Origin: Acinetobacter lactucae | Lineage (GTDB): Bacteria > Pseudomonadota > Gammaproteobacteria > Pseudomonadales > Moraxellaceae | Reading direction: 5' to 3' | Length of the DNA: 64,000 nt | Assembly: GCF_001605885.1 (NCBI RefSeq) | Contig: NZ_LRPE01000038.1 | Coordinates: forward strand, 37,102 to 101,101 | Shown here: piece by piece, positions 10,837 to 20,340 of the stretch | How the letters are laid out: every line of letters begins with the position of its first letter | Position numbering within the stretch: position 1 is the first letter of the stretch | Notes under the pieces: model-generated | The model's input: only the letters and a program-made list of their open reading frames with translations | The model's database searches: none | Told to the model about the DNA's origin: nothing | Made by a program: the position numbers and the translations under genes

Positions 10837-10862
10837 AAAAGTGTACTGGCAAGTACACTTTT
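10837..10862 (+). terminator. Weak hairpin between the gcr-like gene and pap2
   Basis: An 11-bp stem (AAAAGTGTACT with AGTACACTTTT) around the loop GGCA. Only a short U run follows, so it may terminate the ispB transcript partially. Confidence 0.55.
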
Positions 10863-10909
10863 AACGGCTTTCAGTAGTGGACACTGCTTGAACAAGCAAA
10901 GGTATATAC

Positions 10910-11536
10910 ATGCCCTATATATTGCTTTTTATTGGTTGTATTTTTTTAGGATTAGGTGTTCTTGGTCTTTTTGTACCAAGACTTCAATCTTTGGATCTTC
11001 TCACCGTTCAAATATTGAGTGAAAATCGATCAGATTATCTTAACTCTATTACGATCTTTTTAGCGCGTATAGGTGGTATGCCTTTTGTATGTTTTTTATC
11101 CTTTCTGGTATGTCTATATCAAGCATGGTATAAAAAATATATTACTGTTATTTTCATTAGCGTGGGTGTTCTTGGCAGTATCATCACGGGTTGGCTGCTC
11201 AAGTGGTGTGTTGACCGCCCAAGACCTCCACTGGCATATCATATTGTCGAAAGTTATGGTGCATCGTTCCCAAGTGCACATAGTGTTTATGCATCAACAC
11301 TAGCTTGTATGGCAATCTTAATGTTATGCCATAAACCCAACATTAACTCTCCTTATATCATTTTGATCTCCTGTTTTTGGTTTATCTGCATGGGGCTTTC
11401 AAGAATATATGCTGGAGTTCATTTTCCAACAGATGTACTCGCCGGTTGGGGCATAGGTTTTATTTGGATTGCACTGCTTTGGCTCTGGTTATTACAAACA
11501 CAAAGTAGGTTAAGTAGAAAACAAATATATTTTTAG
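10910..11536 (+). CDS. PAP2-family membrane phosphatase upstream of adeIJK
   Basis: A 208-residue, five- to six-helix membrane protein with the complete canonical PAP2 active site: K98-W-C-V-D-R103-P (motif 1), P121-S-A-H124 (motif 2) and S164-R-I-Y-A-G-V-H171-F-P-T-D175 (motif 3). Such enzymes dephosphorylate lipid pyrophosphates such as undecaprenyl-PP, phosphatidate or phosphatidylglycerol-phosphate; the substrate here is unknown. AAAGG lies before the ATG. The gene ends only 24 nt before adeI, with no terminator between, so it may be cotranscribed with the efflux operon. Confidence 0.9.
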   Translation: MPYILLFIGCIFLGLGVLGLFVPRLQSLDLLTVQILSENRSDYLNSITIFLARIGGMPFVCFLSFLVCLYQAWYKKYITVIFISVGVLGSIITGWLLKWCVDRPRPPLAYHIVESYGASFPSAHSVYASTLACMAILMLCHKPNINSPYIILISCFWFICMGLSRIYAGVHFPTDVLAGWGIGFIWIALLWLWLLQTQSRLSRKQIYF

Positions 11537-11560
11537 ATTTTATCTAAACGAGGTGGAACA

Positions 11561-12811
11561 ATGATGTCGGCTAAGCTTTGGGCTCCTGCCCTTACTGCTT
11601 GCGCATTAGCAACAAGTATCGCACTTGTTGGTTGTAGCAAAGGCTCCGATGAGAAACAGCAAGCTGCTGCTGCTCAAAAAATGCCGCCTACAGAAGTAGG
11701 TGTTATTGTTGCTCAACCACAAAGTGTTGAACAAAGCGTTGAGCTTTCCGGCCGTACTTCAGCATATCAAATTTCTGAAGTTCGTCCTCAAACAAGTGGT
11801 GTGATTTTAAAACGCTTGTTTGCTGAAGGAAGTTACGTTCGTGAAGGACAGGCTCTTTATGAACTGGACTCTCGAACTAACCGTGCAACGCTTGAAAATG
11901 CAAAGGCTACCCTTTTACAACAACAGGCAAATCTAGCTTCACTACGTACTAAGTTAAACCGTTATAAGCAGCTTGTTTCGAGTAATGCTGTATCTAAACA
12001 AGAATATGACGACTTACTTGGTCAGGTTAATGTTGCCGAAGCACAAGTTTCTGCTGCAAAAGCTCAAGTAACGAATGCAAATGTTGATCTTGGCTACTCT
12101 ACAATTCGCTCACCAATTTCTGGTCAGTCTGGACGTTCTTCTGTAACAGCTGGTGCTTTAGTTACTGCAAACCAAACTGATCCTTTAGTGACGATTCAAC
12201 AGTTAGATCCGATCTATGTTGATATTAACCAGTCTAGTGCCGAGTTATTACGTTTACGTCAACAACTTAGCAAAGGCAGTTTAAACAACAGTAACAACAC
12301 GAAAGTGAAATTGAAGCTCGAAGACGGTTCAACTTACCCAATCGAAGGACAACTTGCTTTCTCTGATGCTTCTGTAAATCAGGATACAGGAACGATTACT
12401 TTACGTGCTGTATTCTCGAACCCGAATCATCTGTTACTTCCAGGCATGTATACAACTGCACAAATTGTTCAAGGTGTAGTTCCTAATGCTTACCTGATTC
12501 CTCAGGCTGCAATTACGCGTTTACCTACAGGTCAAGCTGTAGCAATGCTTGTTAATGCCAAAGGTACTGTTGAGAGTCGTCCTGTTGTAACCTCTGGTGT
12601 TCAAGGACAAAACTGGATTGTGACTAACGGTCTTAAAGCTGGTGATAAAGTGATTGTTGACGGTGTTGCCAAAGTTAAAGAAGGGCAAGAAGTTTCAGCA
12701 AAGCCTTACCAAGCTCAACCAGCGAATCCACAAGGTGCAGCTCCAAATGCGACAAAACCGGCTCAATCAGGTAAACCTCAAGCAGAACAGAAAGCATCTT
12801 CAAATGCATAA
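11561..12811 (+). CDS. adeI: RND efflux periplasmic adaptor AdeI
   Basis: A 416-residue membrane-fusion protein of the AdeIJK multidrug pump. It links the inner-membrane pump AdeJ to the outer-membrane channel AdeK. A lipoprotein signal ends in L-V-G-C25, so the protein is lipid-anchored. The lipoyl half-motifs (VRPQTSGVILKRLFAEGSYV and STIRSPISGQSG) flank an alpha-hairpin rich in Gln/Ala/Leu, followed by beta-barrel and membrane-proximal domains. The tail is a low-complexity Pro/Ala/Gln stretch. GAGGTGG lies 7 nt before tandem ATG codons. AdeJ begins 12 nt after the stop. Confidence 0.96.
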   Translation: MMSAKLWAPALTACALATSIALVGCSKGSDEKQQAAAAQKMPPTEVGVIVAQPQSVEQSVELSGRTSAYQISEVRPQTSGVILKRLFAEGSYVREGQALYELDSRTNRATLENAKATLLQQQANLASLRTKLNRYKQLVSSNAVSKQEYDDLLGQVNVAEAQVSAAKAQVTNANVDLGYSTIRSPISGQSGRSSVTAGALVTANQTDPLVTIQQLDPIYVDINQSSAELLRLRQQLSKGSLNNSNNTKVKLKLEDGSTYPIEGQLAFSDASVNQDTGTITLRAVFSNPNHLLLPGMYTTAQIVQGVVPNAYLIPQAAITRLPTGQAVAMLVNAKGTVESRPVVTSGVQGQNWIVTNGLKAGDKVIVDGVAKVKEGQEVSAKPYQAQPANPQGAAPNATKPAQSGKPQAEQKASSNA

Positions 12812-12823
12812 GGGGTAGATTGA

Positions 12824-15800
12824 ATGGCACAATTTTTTATTCATCGCCCCATTTTTGCGTGGGTGATTGCATTAGTCATTATGTTGGCGGGTATTCTCAC
12901 GCTAACAAAAATGCCTATTGCACAGTATCCGACGATTGCACCACCGACAGTTACGATTTCTGCAACTTATCCTGGTGCATCGGCTGAAACTGTTGAAAAC
13001 ACCGTAACCCAGATCATTGAACAACAAATGAATGGTCTAGATGGTTTACGTTATATCTCTTCTAACAGTGCTGGTAACGGTCAGGCCTCTATTGAATTAA
13101 ACTTTCAACAAGGTATTGATCCAGATATTGCACAGGTTCAGGTTCAAAACAAACTGCAATCTGCAACTGCACTTTTACCAGAAGATGTACAACGTCAAGG
13201 TGTAACAGTAACTAAATCTGGTGCAAGCTTCCTGCAAGTTATTGCATTTTACTCACCAGATAACAGTCTTTCTGACTCAGACATTAAAGACTATGTAAAC
13301 TCATCAATTAAAGAACCACTGAGCCGTGTTGCTGGTGTGGGTGAGGTAACTGTCTTTGGTGGTTCATACGCGATGCGTATTTGGCTTGATCCAGCTAAGT
13401 TAACCAGTTATCAGCTTACCCCTAGTGATATTGCGACAGCTTTACAAGCGCAAAACTCACAAGTAGCGGTAGGTCAATTAGGTGGTGCACCAGCTGTACA
13501 AGGTCAAGTGCTTAACGCAACAGTGAATGCTCAAAGTTTGTTGCAAACACCTGAACAGTTTAAAAATATCTTTTTAAAGAACACAGCATCTGGTGCTGAG
13601 GTTCGTTTAAAAGATGTTGCACGTGTAGAGTTAGGTTCTGATAACTATCAGTTCGATTCGAAGTTTAATGGTAAACCTGCTGGTGGTCTTGCAATTAAAA
13701 TTGCAACCGGTGCCAATGCACTCGACACAGCAGAAGCTGTTGAACAACGTTTATCTGAACTACGCAAGAATTATCCAGCGGGTCTTGAAGACAAACTGGC
13801 TTATGACACGACTCCATTTATTCGTCTTTCAATTGAAAGTGTTGTACACACATTAATTGAAGCAGTAATTTTGGTATTCATTGTCATGTTCTTGTTCTTA
13901 CAGAACTGGCGTGCAACGATTATTCCAACACTTGCTGTACCTGTTGTTGTATTAGGTACATTCGCTGTTATTAATATCTTTGGCTTCTCAATTAACACCT
14001 TAACCATGTTCGCCATGGTATTGGCAATTGGTCTTCTGGTCGATGATGCTATTGTTGTAGTCGAGAACGTCGAACGTGTTATGAGTGAAGAGCATACCGA
14101 TCCGGTTACGGCGACTTCACGATCAATGCAACAGATTTCTGGCGCGTTAGTTGGTATTACGAGTGTATTAACAGCTGTATTCGTACCAATGGCATTCTTT
14201 GGTGGTACAACTGGTGTTATTTACCGTCAGTTCTCGATTACCCTTGTAACAGCAATGGTTCTATCGTTAATTGTGGCGTTAACATTCACACCGGCACTTT
14301 GTGCAACCATTTTAAAACAGCATGATCCTAACAAAGAACCAAGCAATAATATTTTTGCTCGTTTCTTTAGAGGCTTTAACAATGGTTTTGACCGCATGTC
14401 GCATAGCTACCAAAATGGTGTTAGCCGCATGCTTAAGGGCAAAATCTTCTCTGGCGTACTTTACGCTGTAGTGATTGCTTTATTAGTGTTCTTGTTCCAA
14501 AAACTCCCATCTTCATTCTTACCAGAAGAAGATCAAGGTGTGGTCATGACACTTGTTCAATTACCGCCAAATGCAACGCTTGACCGTACCGGTAAAGTGA
14601 TTGACACCATGACCAACTTCTTCATGAATGAAAAAGATACTGTGCAATCTATTTTCACCGTTTCAGGCTTCTCATTCACAGGTGTTGGTCAAAATGCTGG
14701 TATTGGCTTCGTTAAATTGAAAGATTGGAGTGAGCGTACTTCACCAGAATCTCAAATTGGCGCATTGATTCAGCGTGGTATGGCATTGAACATGATCGTT
14801 AAAGACGCATCTTACATCATGCCATTACAACTTCCAGCAATGCCTGAACTTGGTGTAACAGCCGGTTTTAACTTGCAGCTTAAAGATTCAAGTGGTCAAG
14901 GCCATGAGAAACTTATTGCCGCACGTAACGCAATTTTAGGTTTGGCTTCACAAGATAAACGTCTTGTCGGTGTTCGCCCTAATGGTCAAGAAGATACACC
15001 TCAATATCAAATTAATGTAGATCAGGCTCAAGCTGGTGCCATGGGCGTGAGCATTGCCGACATTAACAATACAATGCGTATTGCATGGGGTGGTTCATAC
15101 ATCAACGATTTCGTTGACCGTGGACGTGTGAAAAAAGTTTATGTTCAAGGTGATTCGAATAGCCGTATGATGCCTGAAGACTTAAACAAGTGGTATGTAC
15201 GTAATAACAAAGGCGAAATGGTTCCGTTCTCTGCATTTGCTACTGGCGAATGGACATACGGTTCTCCACGTCTTGAACGTTATAACGGCGTTTCATCGGT
15301 TAACATTCAAGGTACACCTGCACCTGGCGTGAGCTCTGGTGACTCAATGAAGGCGATGGAAGAAATTATTGCTAAGTTACCTTCTATGGGCTTACAAGGT
15401 TTCGACTATGAATGGACAGGTTTATCACTTGAAGAACGTGAGTCTGGTGCTCAAGCTCCATTCTTATATGCGCTTTCATTGTTAATCGTTTTCCTTTGTT
15501 TGGCTGCATTGTACGAAAGCTGGTCTATTCCATTCTCGGTTTTACTTGTGGTACCACTCGGTATTATTGGTGCAATCGTATTGACTTACTTGGGTATGAT
15601 TATTAAAGGAGATCCAAATCTCTCAAATAACATTTACTTCCAAGTAGCGATGATTGCGGTAATCGGTCTTTCTGCAAAAAATGCGATCTTGATTGTTGAG
15701 TTCGCGAAAGAGCTGCAGGAAAAAGGTGAAGACCTCATTGATGCAACTTTACATGCTGCAAAAATGCGTTTACGCCCAATTATCATGACTACCCTTGCCT

Positions 15801-16000
15801 TCGGTTTCGGTGTACTTCCACTTGCCCTTTCAACAGGTGCAGGCGCAGGAAGTCAGCACTCCGTAGGTTACGGTGTACTCGGCGGCGTAATCAGTGCAAC
15901 GTTCTTAGGTATCTTCTTTATCCCTGTATTCTATGTGTGGATTCGTAGTATCTTTAAGTACAAACCAAAAACCATAAACACTCAGGAGCATAAATCGTGA
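12824..16000 (+). CDS. adeJ: RND efflux pump AdeJ
   Basis: A 1058-residue proton-driven HAE1-family transporter that exports beta-lactams, chloramphenicol, tetracyclines, fluoroquinolones, biocides and lipids in Acinetobacter. It starts MAQFFIHRPIFAWVIALVIMLAG, the standard first helix. The proton-relay pair D407-D408 is present in GLLVDDAIVVVENV, and the second-half motif SAKNAILIVEFAKEL is intact. Two large periplasmic loops follow helices 1 and 7. No frameshift or premature stop is present. The stop overlaps the adeK start. Confidence 0.97.
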   Translation: MAQFFIHRPIFAWVIALVIMLAGILTLTKMPIAQYPTIAPPTVTISATYPGASAETVENTVTQIIEQQMNGLDGLRYISSNSAGNGQASIELNFQQGIDPDIAQVQVQNKLQSATALLPEDVQRQGVTVTKSGASFLQVIAFYSPDNSLSDSDIKDYVNSSIKEPLSRVAGVGEVTVFGGSYAMRIWLDPAKLTSYQLTPSDIATALQAQNSQVAVGQLGGAPAVQGQVLNATVNAQSLLQTPEQFKNIFLKNTASGAEVRLKDVARVELGSDNYQFDSKFNGKPAGGLAIKIATGANALDTAEAVEQRLSELRKNYPAGLEDKLAYDTTPFIRLSIESVVHTLIEAVILVFIVMFLFLQNWRATIIPTLAVPVVVLGTFAVINIFGFSINTLTMFAMVLAIGLLVDDAIVVVENVERVMSEEHTDPVTATSRSMQQISGALVGITSVLTAVFVPMAFFGGTTGVIYRQFSITLVTAMVLSLIVALTFTPALCATILKQHDPNKEPSNNIFARFFRGFNNGFDRMSHSYQNGVSRMLKGKIFSGVLYAVVIALLVFLFQKLPSSFLPEEDQGVVMTLVQLPPNATLDRTGKVIDTMTNFFMNEKDTVQSIFTVSGFSFTGVGQNAGIGFVKLKDWSERTSPESQIGALIQRGMALNMIVKDASYIMPLQLPAMPELGVTAGFNLQLKDSSGQGHEKLIAARNAILGLASQDKRLVGVRPNGQEDTPQYQINVDQAQAGAMGVSIADINNTMRIAWGGSYINDFVDRGRVKKVYVQGDSNSRMMPEDLNKWYVRNNKGEMVPFSAFATGEWTYGSPRLERYNGVSSVNIQGTPAPGVSSGDSMKAMEEIIAKLPSMGLQGFDYEWTGLSLEERESGAQAPFLYALSLLIVFLCLAALYESWSIPFSVLLVVPLGIIGAIVLTYLGMIIKGDPNLSNNIYFQVAMIAVIGLSAKNAILIVEFAKELQEKGEDLIDATLHAAKMRLRPIIMTTLAFGFGVLPLALSTGAGAGSQHSVGYGVLGGVISATFLGIFFIPVFYVWIRSIFKYKPKTINTQEHKS

Positions 16001-17451
16001 TGCAAACAGTATGGTCTATTTCAGGTCGTAGCATTGCGGTATCTGCACTTGCGCTTGCTTTGACAGCTTGTCAAAGCATGCGCGGCCCAGAACCAGTCGT
16101 GAAAACCGATATTCCACAAAGCTATGCATATAGCGCTTCTGGTACGTCTATTGCTGAACAAGGTTACAAAGAATTCTTTGCTGACCCTCGTTTGCTCGGA
16201 GTGATTGATTTGGCCCTTGCCAACAACCGCGACTTACGTACAGCAACGCTTAATATCGAACGTGCTCAACAGCAATATCGAATTACGCAAAACAACCAGC
16301 TTCCAACTATCGGAGCAAGTGGTAGTGCAATTCGTCAGGTTTCTCAAAGCCGTGATCCGAATAACCCCTACTCTACTTATCAAGTAGGTTTGGGTGTAAC
16401 TGCCTATGAGCTTGATTTTTGGGGCCGCGTACGTAGCTTAAAAGATGCTGCGTTAGATAGTTACCTTTCAACACAAAGTGCACGTGATTCGACTCAAATC
16501 AGTCTAATTAGTCAAGTGGCTCAAGCGTGGTTGAACTATTCTTTCGCAACAGCGAATTTAAGACTTGCAGAGCAAACTCTTAAAGCACAGCAAGACTCTT
16601 ACAATCTCAACAAAAAACGTTTTGATGTGGGCATCGACAGTGAAGTTCCATTACGTCAGGCACAGATTTCTGTAGAAACTGCGCGTAATGATGTAGCGAA
16701 CTACAAAACACAAATTGCTCAAGCACAAAACTTGTTGAACTTGTTAGTAGGTCAATCAGTTCCACAAAACTTGTTGCCAACCCAACCTGTAAAACGCATT
16801 ACGCAACAAAATGTATTTACAGCGGGTTTACCAAGCGACTTGCTTAACAACCGTCCAGATGTAAAAGCTGCTGAATATAACTTAAGCGCTGCTGGTGCGA
16901 ATATCGGTGCTGCAAAAGCACGTTTATTCCCAACGATTAGCTTAACGGGTTCTGCAGGTTATGCATCAACTGACTTAAGTGATCTATTTAAGTCTGGTGG
17001 TTTTGTATGGTCAATTGGACCAAGCTTAGACTTACCAATCTTTGACTGGGGCACTCGTCGTGCCAATGTAAAAATTTCTGAAACTGATCAGAAAATTGCA
17101 TTGTCTGATTATGAAAAATCAGTTCAGTCTGCGTTCCGCGAAGTTAATGATGCGCTTGCAACTCGTGCCAACATTGGTGAGCGTTTAACAGCTCAACAAC
17201 GTCTAGTAGAAGCAACTAACCGCAACTACACACTTTCAAATGCCCGCTTCCGTGCTGGTATTGATAGTTACTTGACGGTTCTTGATGCACAGCGTTCATC
17301 TTATTCAGCAGAACAAGGTTTGTTATTGCTTCAACAAGCAAACTTAAATAACCAAATCGAGTTATACAAAACTCTAGGTGGTGGTTTAAAAGCAAATACT
17401 TCAGATACAGTGGTTAATCAACCATCTAGTGCTGAACTTAAAAAGCAATAA
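15997..17451 (+). CDS. adeK: RND efflux outer-membrane factor AdeK
   Basis: A 484-residue TolC/OprM-like trimeric channel of AdeIJK. A lipoprotein signal ends in L-T-A-C. Two OEP repeats are visible, with characteristic helices (LRTATLNIERAQQQYRI and LNNRPDVKAAEYNLSAAGANIGAAKARLFP). The start is GTG 15997 or the adjacent ATG at 16000; AGGAG lies about 10 nt upstream. Either start overlaps the adeJ stop, which implies translational coupling. A terminator follows at 17472. Confidence 0.96.
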   Translation: MMQTVWSISGRSIAVSALALALTACQSMRGPEPVVKTDIPQSYAYSASGTSIAEQGYKEFFADPRLLGVIDLALANNRDLRTATLNIERAQQQYRITQNNQLPTIGASGSAIRQVSQSRDPNNPYSTYQVGLGVTAYELDFWGRVRSLKDAALDSYLSTQSARDSTQISLISQVAQAWLNYSFATANLRLAEQTLKAQQDSYNLNKKRFDVGIDSEVPLRQAQISVETARNDVANYKTQIAQAQNLLNLLVGQSVPQNLLPTQPVKRITQQNVFTAGLPSDLLNNRPDVKAAEYNLSAAGANIGAAKARLFPTISLTGSAGYASTDLSDLFKSGGFVWSIGPSLDLPIFDWGTRRANVKISETDQKIALSDYEKSVQSAFREVNDALATRANIGERLTAQQRLVEATNRNYTLSNARFRAGIDSYLTVLDAQRSSYSAEQGLLLLQQANLNNQIELYKTLGGGLKANTSDTVVNQPSSAELKKQ

Positions 17452-17471
17452 GTTTTAAATAACTTATTCAT

Positions 17472-17495
17472 AAAAGCTCACTTCGGTGGGCTTTT
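17472..17495 (+). terminator. Terminator of adeIJK
   Basis: A 10-bp stem (AAAAGCTCAC with GTGGGCTTTT, one G-T pair) with a stable UUCG loop and a T run, 20 nt after the adeK stop. Confidence 0.9.
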
Positions 17496-17559
17496 TTATT
17501 GCAACTCAGCTGAATATTTTTTATCTTGAAACCTTAAGAATTTAGATTGATAAAAAACA

Positions 17560-17910
17560 ATGTTACTGAGTAATTTAGAAAGTGTTCCAGGCCACCAAAT
17601 TTTAAAGCAGCTGGATGTTGTTTACGGAAGTACCGTTCGTAGCAAGCATGTTGGCCGTGACTTGATGGCAAGTTTAAAAAATATTGTTGGTGGTGAACTT
17701 ACGGGTTATACCGAATTATTAGAAGAATCTCGCCAAGAAGCCATGCAGCGTATGATTGTAAAAGCTCAGCAACTTGGTGCGAATGCAATAGTCGGTATTC
17801 GTTTTTCAACTTCAAATATTGCCCAAGGTGCTTCTGAATTATTTGTATATGGCACAGCAGTGGTTGTGCAGCCTCAAGCCCCTCATCTACCCGATCCATT
17901 TAATGCATAG
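17560..17910 (+). CDS. YbjQ-family protein (heavy-metal-binding domain, DUF74), soluble
   Basis: A 116-residue single-domain protein. It has the YbjQ signature: a VVYGSTVRSKHVGRDLMASLKNIVGGELTGYTELLEESRQEAMQRM-type core followed by ALQLGANAIVGIRF-like strands (here KAQQLGANAIVGIRFSTS) and VYGTAVVV. The family forms pentameric barrels and is annotated as putative heavy-metal binding; no biochemical role is settled. It is followed 7 nt later by a membrane-anchored paralogue, so the two are probably an operon. Confidence 0.85.
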   Translation: MLLSNLESVPGHQILKQLDVVYGSTVRSKHVGRDLMASLKNIVGGELTGYTELLEESRQEAMQRMIVKAQQLGANAIVGIRFSTSNIAQGASELFVYGTAVVVQPQAPHLPDPFNA

Positions 17911-17917
17911 GTAGAAA

Positions 17918-18352
17918 ATGGACAATCTTATTTTTCAGCTTGTTATTTTTCTCATTCTTTTCAGTATTGGTTGGGCTTTTGGCCGCCATATTGAACGAAA
18001 ACATTTGAATGAACTTCTAGAAAAAGAGCAACAATTTGCCCATATCAGAATTGATACCAATCGTTTTGCAACAAGTGATCAACTGGGTCACTTTATTAGC
18101 AGTAATGTCGTGATTTCTCATGACTACTTTAAATATGTATTGGCATCTATAAAAAACATTTTGGGCGGACGACTAAACAGTTATGAAAGTATTGTTGAAC
18201 GTGCTCGCCGTGAAGCGATTGTACGTTTAAAACAACAAGCTCAAAGTGTCGGTGCTACTCATATTATGGGAGTTCGGCTGAGTACAACCGAACTTGGTAT
18301 GCAAGGTGGAATGGTTGAAGTTTTTGCATATGGTACAGCAGTAAAAGATTAA
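17918..18352 (+). CDS. YbjQ-family protein with N-terminal membrane anchor
   Basis: A 144-residue paralogue of the preceding gene. An N-terminal hydrophobic helix (LIFQLVIFLILFSIGWAFG, about 3-21) and a charged linker precede the YbjQ domain, with KYVLASIKNILGGRLNSYESIVERARREAIVRL and VGATHIMGVRLST matching the core of the soluble copy. It probably sits at the inner membrane with the domain in the cytoplasm. Its stop codon overlaps that of the convergent NTF2-like gene by a few bases, and no terminator is visible there. Confidence 0.82.
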   Translation: MDNLIFQLVIFLILFSIGWAFGRHIERKHLNELLEKEQQFAHIRIDTNRFATSDQLGHFISSNVVISHDYFKYVLASIKNILGGRLNSYESIVERARREAIVRLKQQAQSVGATHIMGVRLSTTELGMQGGMVEVFAYGTAVKD

Positions 18353-18783
18353 TACTGCCCCACAGCAGAAAAGTGAATACGTGGATTACCAATATTTTTA
18401 GTTAAATGTTGGCAAATTCGAGTAATTTTCCAATGGTCTTGTTGTTTCGCCAAAGTAAAATAATAACGACCAAAAGAATGAAAATAGTCATTTTCTGAAA
18501 AACGATAAATTTGATAATTACATTCTAGCCATGCTTGGTCTTGTTCAATACGAATAATTGGATTACTCACATTGTGCTGTAGTCGCAAATGCGATAAAGC
18601 TTGCTGCCGAGAACCTTTATATTCATGACAAGATACGACACATAAAGGCTCTCCTCTAAATTGGAAATAGTCCACCTCAAGTTGATCTGCCAACAACTCG
18701 TCAAAAGCGTCCCAATTTTTCTGATCAAAGACCAATTGAAAACGCGTGACGACTTCTAAAATACGGTGATAATCCTGATCCAT
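18349..18783 (-). CDS. NTF2-like/SnoaL-like small protein
   Basis: A 144-residue protein starting at MDQDYHRI (18783), where AAGG lies about 7 nt upstream; a longer frame from 18813 lacks this. The pattern of an N-terminal helix (VTRFQLVFDQKNWDAFDELLADQLEVDYFQF) followed by long curved strands ending in HWKITRICQHLTKNIG is that of the NTF2/SnoaL cone fold. These are often polyketide cyclases, isomerases or ligand-binding proteins; the ligand here is unknown. It is the last gene of a minus-strand trio with an SDR. Confidence 0.72.
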   Translation of the reverse strand: MDQDYHRILEVVTRFQLVFDQKNWDAFDELLADQLEVDYFQFRGEPLCVVSCHEYKGSRQQALSHLRLQHNVSNPIIRIEQDQAWLECNYQIYRFSENDYFHSFGRYYFTLAKQQDHWKITRICQHLTKNIGNPRIHFSAVGQY

Positions 18784-18836
18784 GGTGAACCTTCTATGCG
18801 GGTTTTTCACCAATTTAGCACGGCGAAATCACTTTT

Positions 18837-19643
18837 TTATTTTACTTTTGTTTTCCGAATCATTTTATAAAGAAGTTTTGGTGACATCCGAGAAACCATC
18901 ACCCCTAGTTTTTCTTTGGCCCCACCCACAACAATATATTCTTGCCCCTGTACTAAAGCTTTTACAGCTTGCTCTGCAAAAACATCTGCCTCTAAACCAT
19001 TTTCAATTGCTTCATCTTGATGGCCTTGAGGTTGCCCTGCGCCATTGAGTGCATTGAAAGAAACATTAGTTTTTACGAAACCCGGGAAAATAACTGAAAC
19101 TTCAACACCTTGATCTGAAACCTCAGCACGTAAACTATTTGCCCACATATGAATTGCCGCTTTAGCAGCCGAGTAGCTTGCACGGTACTGTGTACCTAAT
19201 AAGCCCGCTACACTCGACACAAATACAACTCTGCCAGACTTTTGTTTTAGCATCGTTGGTAGGACGGTTTTGGTGAGTGCGACTTGTGAGAAATAATCGA
19301 CTTCCATAATGGCGCGTTCAGTTGCCATTGTCGTGTCTTTAATTAAAGCGCGTTGGCTCAAACCTGCATTATTGATGAGCCAGTCAATACGGCCTTTCGC
19401 CTTTAAAATCTGCTTGTAAGCCTCTTGAACCTGCTTTTCATCAGTAATATCTGCGACCACAGACAAATGATGATCGGGATTTAATAAGCCAACCCGAACC
19501 TCTTCTAATTCTTCAAAACGACGCGAAGTCAAAATCAGCTTTGCGCCTTGTAAAGCCAATTCCCCTGCTAAGGCCTTACCCAAACCAGAAGATGCGCCCG
19601 TAATCCATACCACTTTATTTTGCAAAGTATCAAGTTTGGCCAT
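18837..19643 (-). CDS. Short-chain dehydrogenase/reductase
   Basis: A 268-residue classical SDR. The cofactor loop T15-G-A-S-S-G-L-G22 lies near the N-terminus, NNAG follows near residue 91, and the catalytic Ser...Tyr-x-x-x-Lys is present as SSVAGLLG then Y-S-A-A-K near 155. The arginine-rich region after the second strand (TSRRFEELEEV) suggests NADP(H). The C-terminus ends KLLYKMIRKTKVK, a basic amphipathic tail that could touch the membrane. Substrate unknown. It lies between a helical hypothetical gene and an NTF2-like gene in one operon. Confidence 0.88.
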   Translation of the reverse strand: MAKLDTLQNKVVWITGASSGLGKALAGELALQGAKLILTSRRFEELEEVRVGLLNPDHHLSVVADITDEKQVQEAYKQILKAKGRIDWLINNAGLSQRALIKDTTMATERAIMEVDYFSQVALTKTVLPTMLKQKSGRVVFVSSVAGLLGTQYRASYSAAKAAIHMWANSLRAEVSDQGVEVSVIFPGFVKTNVSFNALNGAGQPQGHQDEAIENGLEADVFAEQAVKALVQGQEYIVVGGAKEKLGVMVSRMSPKLLYKMIRKTKVK

Positions 19644-19668
19644 GTAATGTTCCTATTATCTTTTTAAA

Positions 19669-20340
19669 TTATGCTGCTTGATGCATGAAGGCCAAAAAGT
19701 GATTGATATAATGAGTTGCTGTGGTCTGATCGACCTGTGTCCCTAACTTTTCCAAACGTTTATAGCCCAAATGCGTCGTCATGTTGATGACTCCATTAAG
19801 AGTTTTATCGACAACCAAATTAAATTTTAAACGCTTTTTAGGTTCACGTACTAGGCTTGTTACGCCTAAATCCACAATTTGTATAAGCGTTTCAAATGCA
19901 GCCGTAATACTTTGCATATTACCGTCACGAATTTGCTGTGTAAGGGTTTCGGCTTGTTGCACCAGTTGAAGTGTAACTGGATAGGTAATATAAACTTGCT
20001 GCCCTTGCTCTTTCATGAGAGATGTCATGTAGTCAACTAAAGGTAAAAGACGTTCATTTCCAAAGAATGAAACTGACCAAGGCATGTATTTTCGAAAAGT
20101 CTCTAAAACTTGCTGAATAACTTTTTCAGACTCAGCTTGTTGTTTTGAAGACATGCTTGCATTTCCTGACTGTAAAAGCACAGAAAAAACCTGCTCAATA
20201 ATTTCACAAGAAAGATCAGAGAGTACATCGCCTAAAGGTTTTGCCTGACTTTGGCTTACCCCATCATGCAGTTTTTGCCGAATAGCCTCGAATTGTGTAT
20301 AAGTCGAATCGGAAATTTTCAAAAAAACTTCATAACTCAT
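19669..20340 (-). CDS. Conserved hypothetical helical protein
   Basis: A 223-residue soluble protein. The start at 20340 is chosen because AAGGA stands 8 nt before it; the frame extends three codons further up to 20349, where the ribosome site would be too close. The sequence is almost all predicted helix, rich in Gln and Leu, with no signal peptide or membrane segment. I recognise no family. It is the first gene of the operon with the SDR (25 nt gap) and NTF2-like genes, and diverges from valS. Confidence 0.6.
   Translation of the reverse strand: MSYEVFLKISDSTYTQFEAIRQKLHDGVSQSQAKPLGDVLSDLSCEIIEQVFSVLLQSGNASMSSKQQAESEKVIQQVLETFRKYMPWSVSFFGNERLLPLVDYMTSLMKEQGQQVYITYPVTLQLVQQAETLTQQIRDGNMQSITAAFETLIQIVDLGVTSLVREPKKRLKFNLVVDKTLNGVINMTTHLGYKRLEKLGTQVDQTTATHYINHFLAFMHQAA

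Noticed and set aside
10831..11022. A 63-codon plus-strand frame overlapping the start of the first PAP2 gene.
   Set aside because: It begins with TTG in a hairpin, has no ribosome site, and its translation is a shifted reading of the PAP2 gene.
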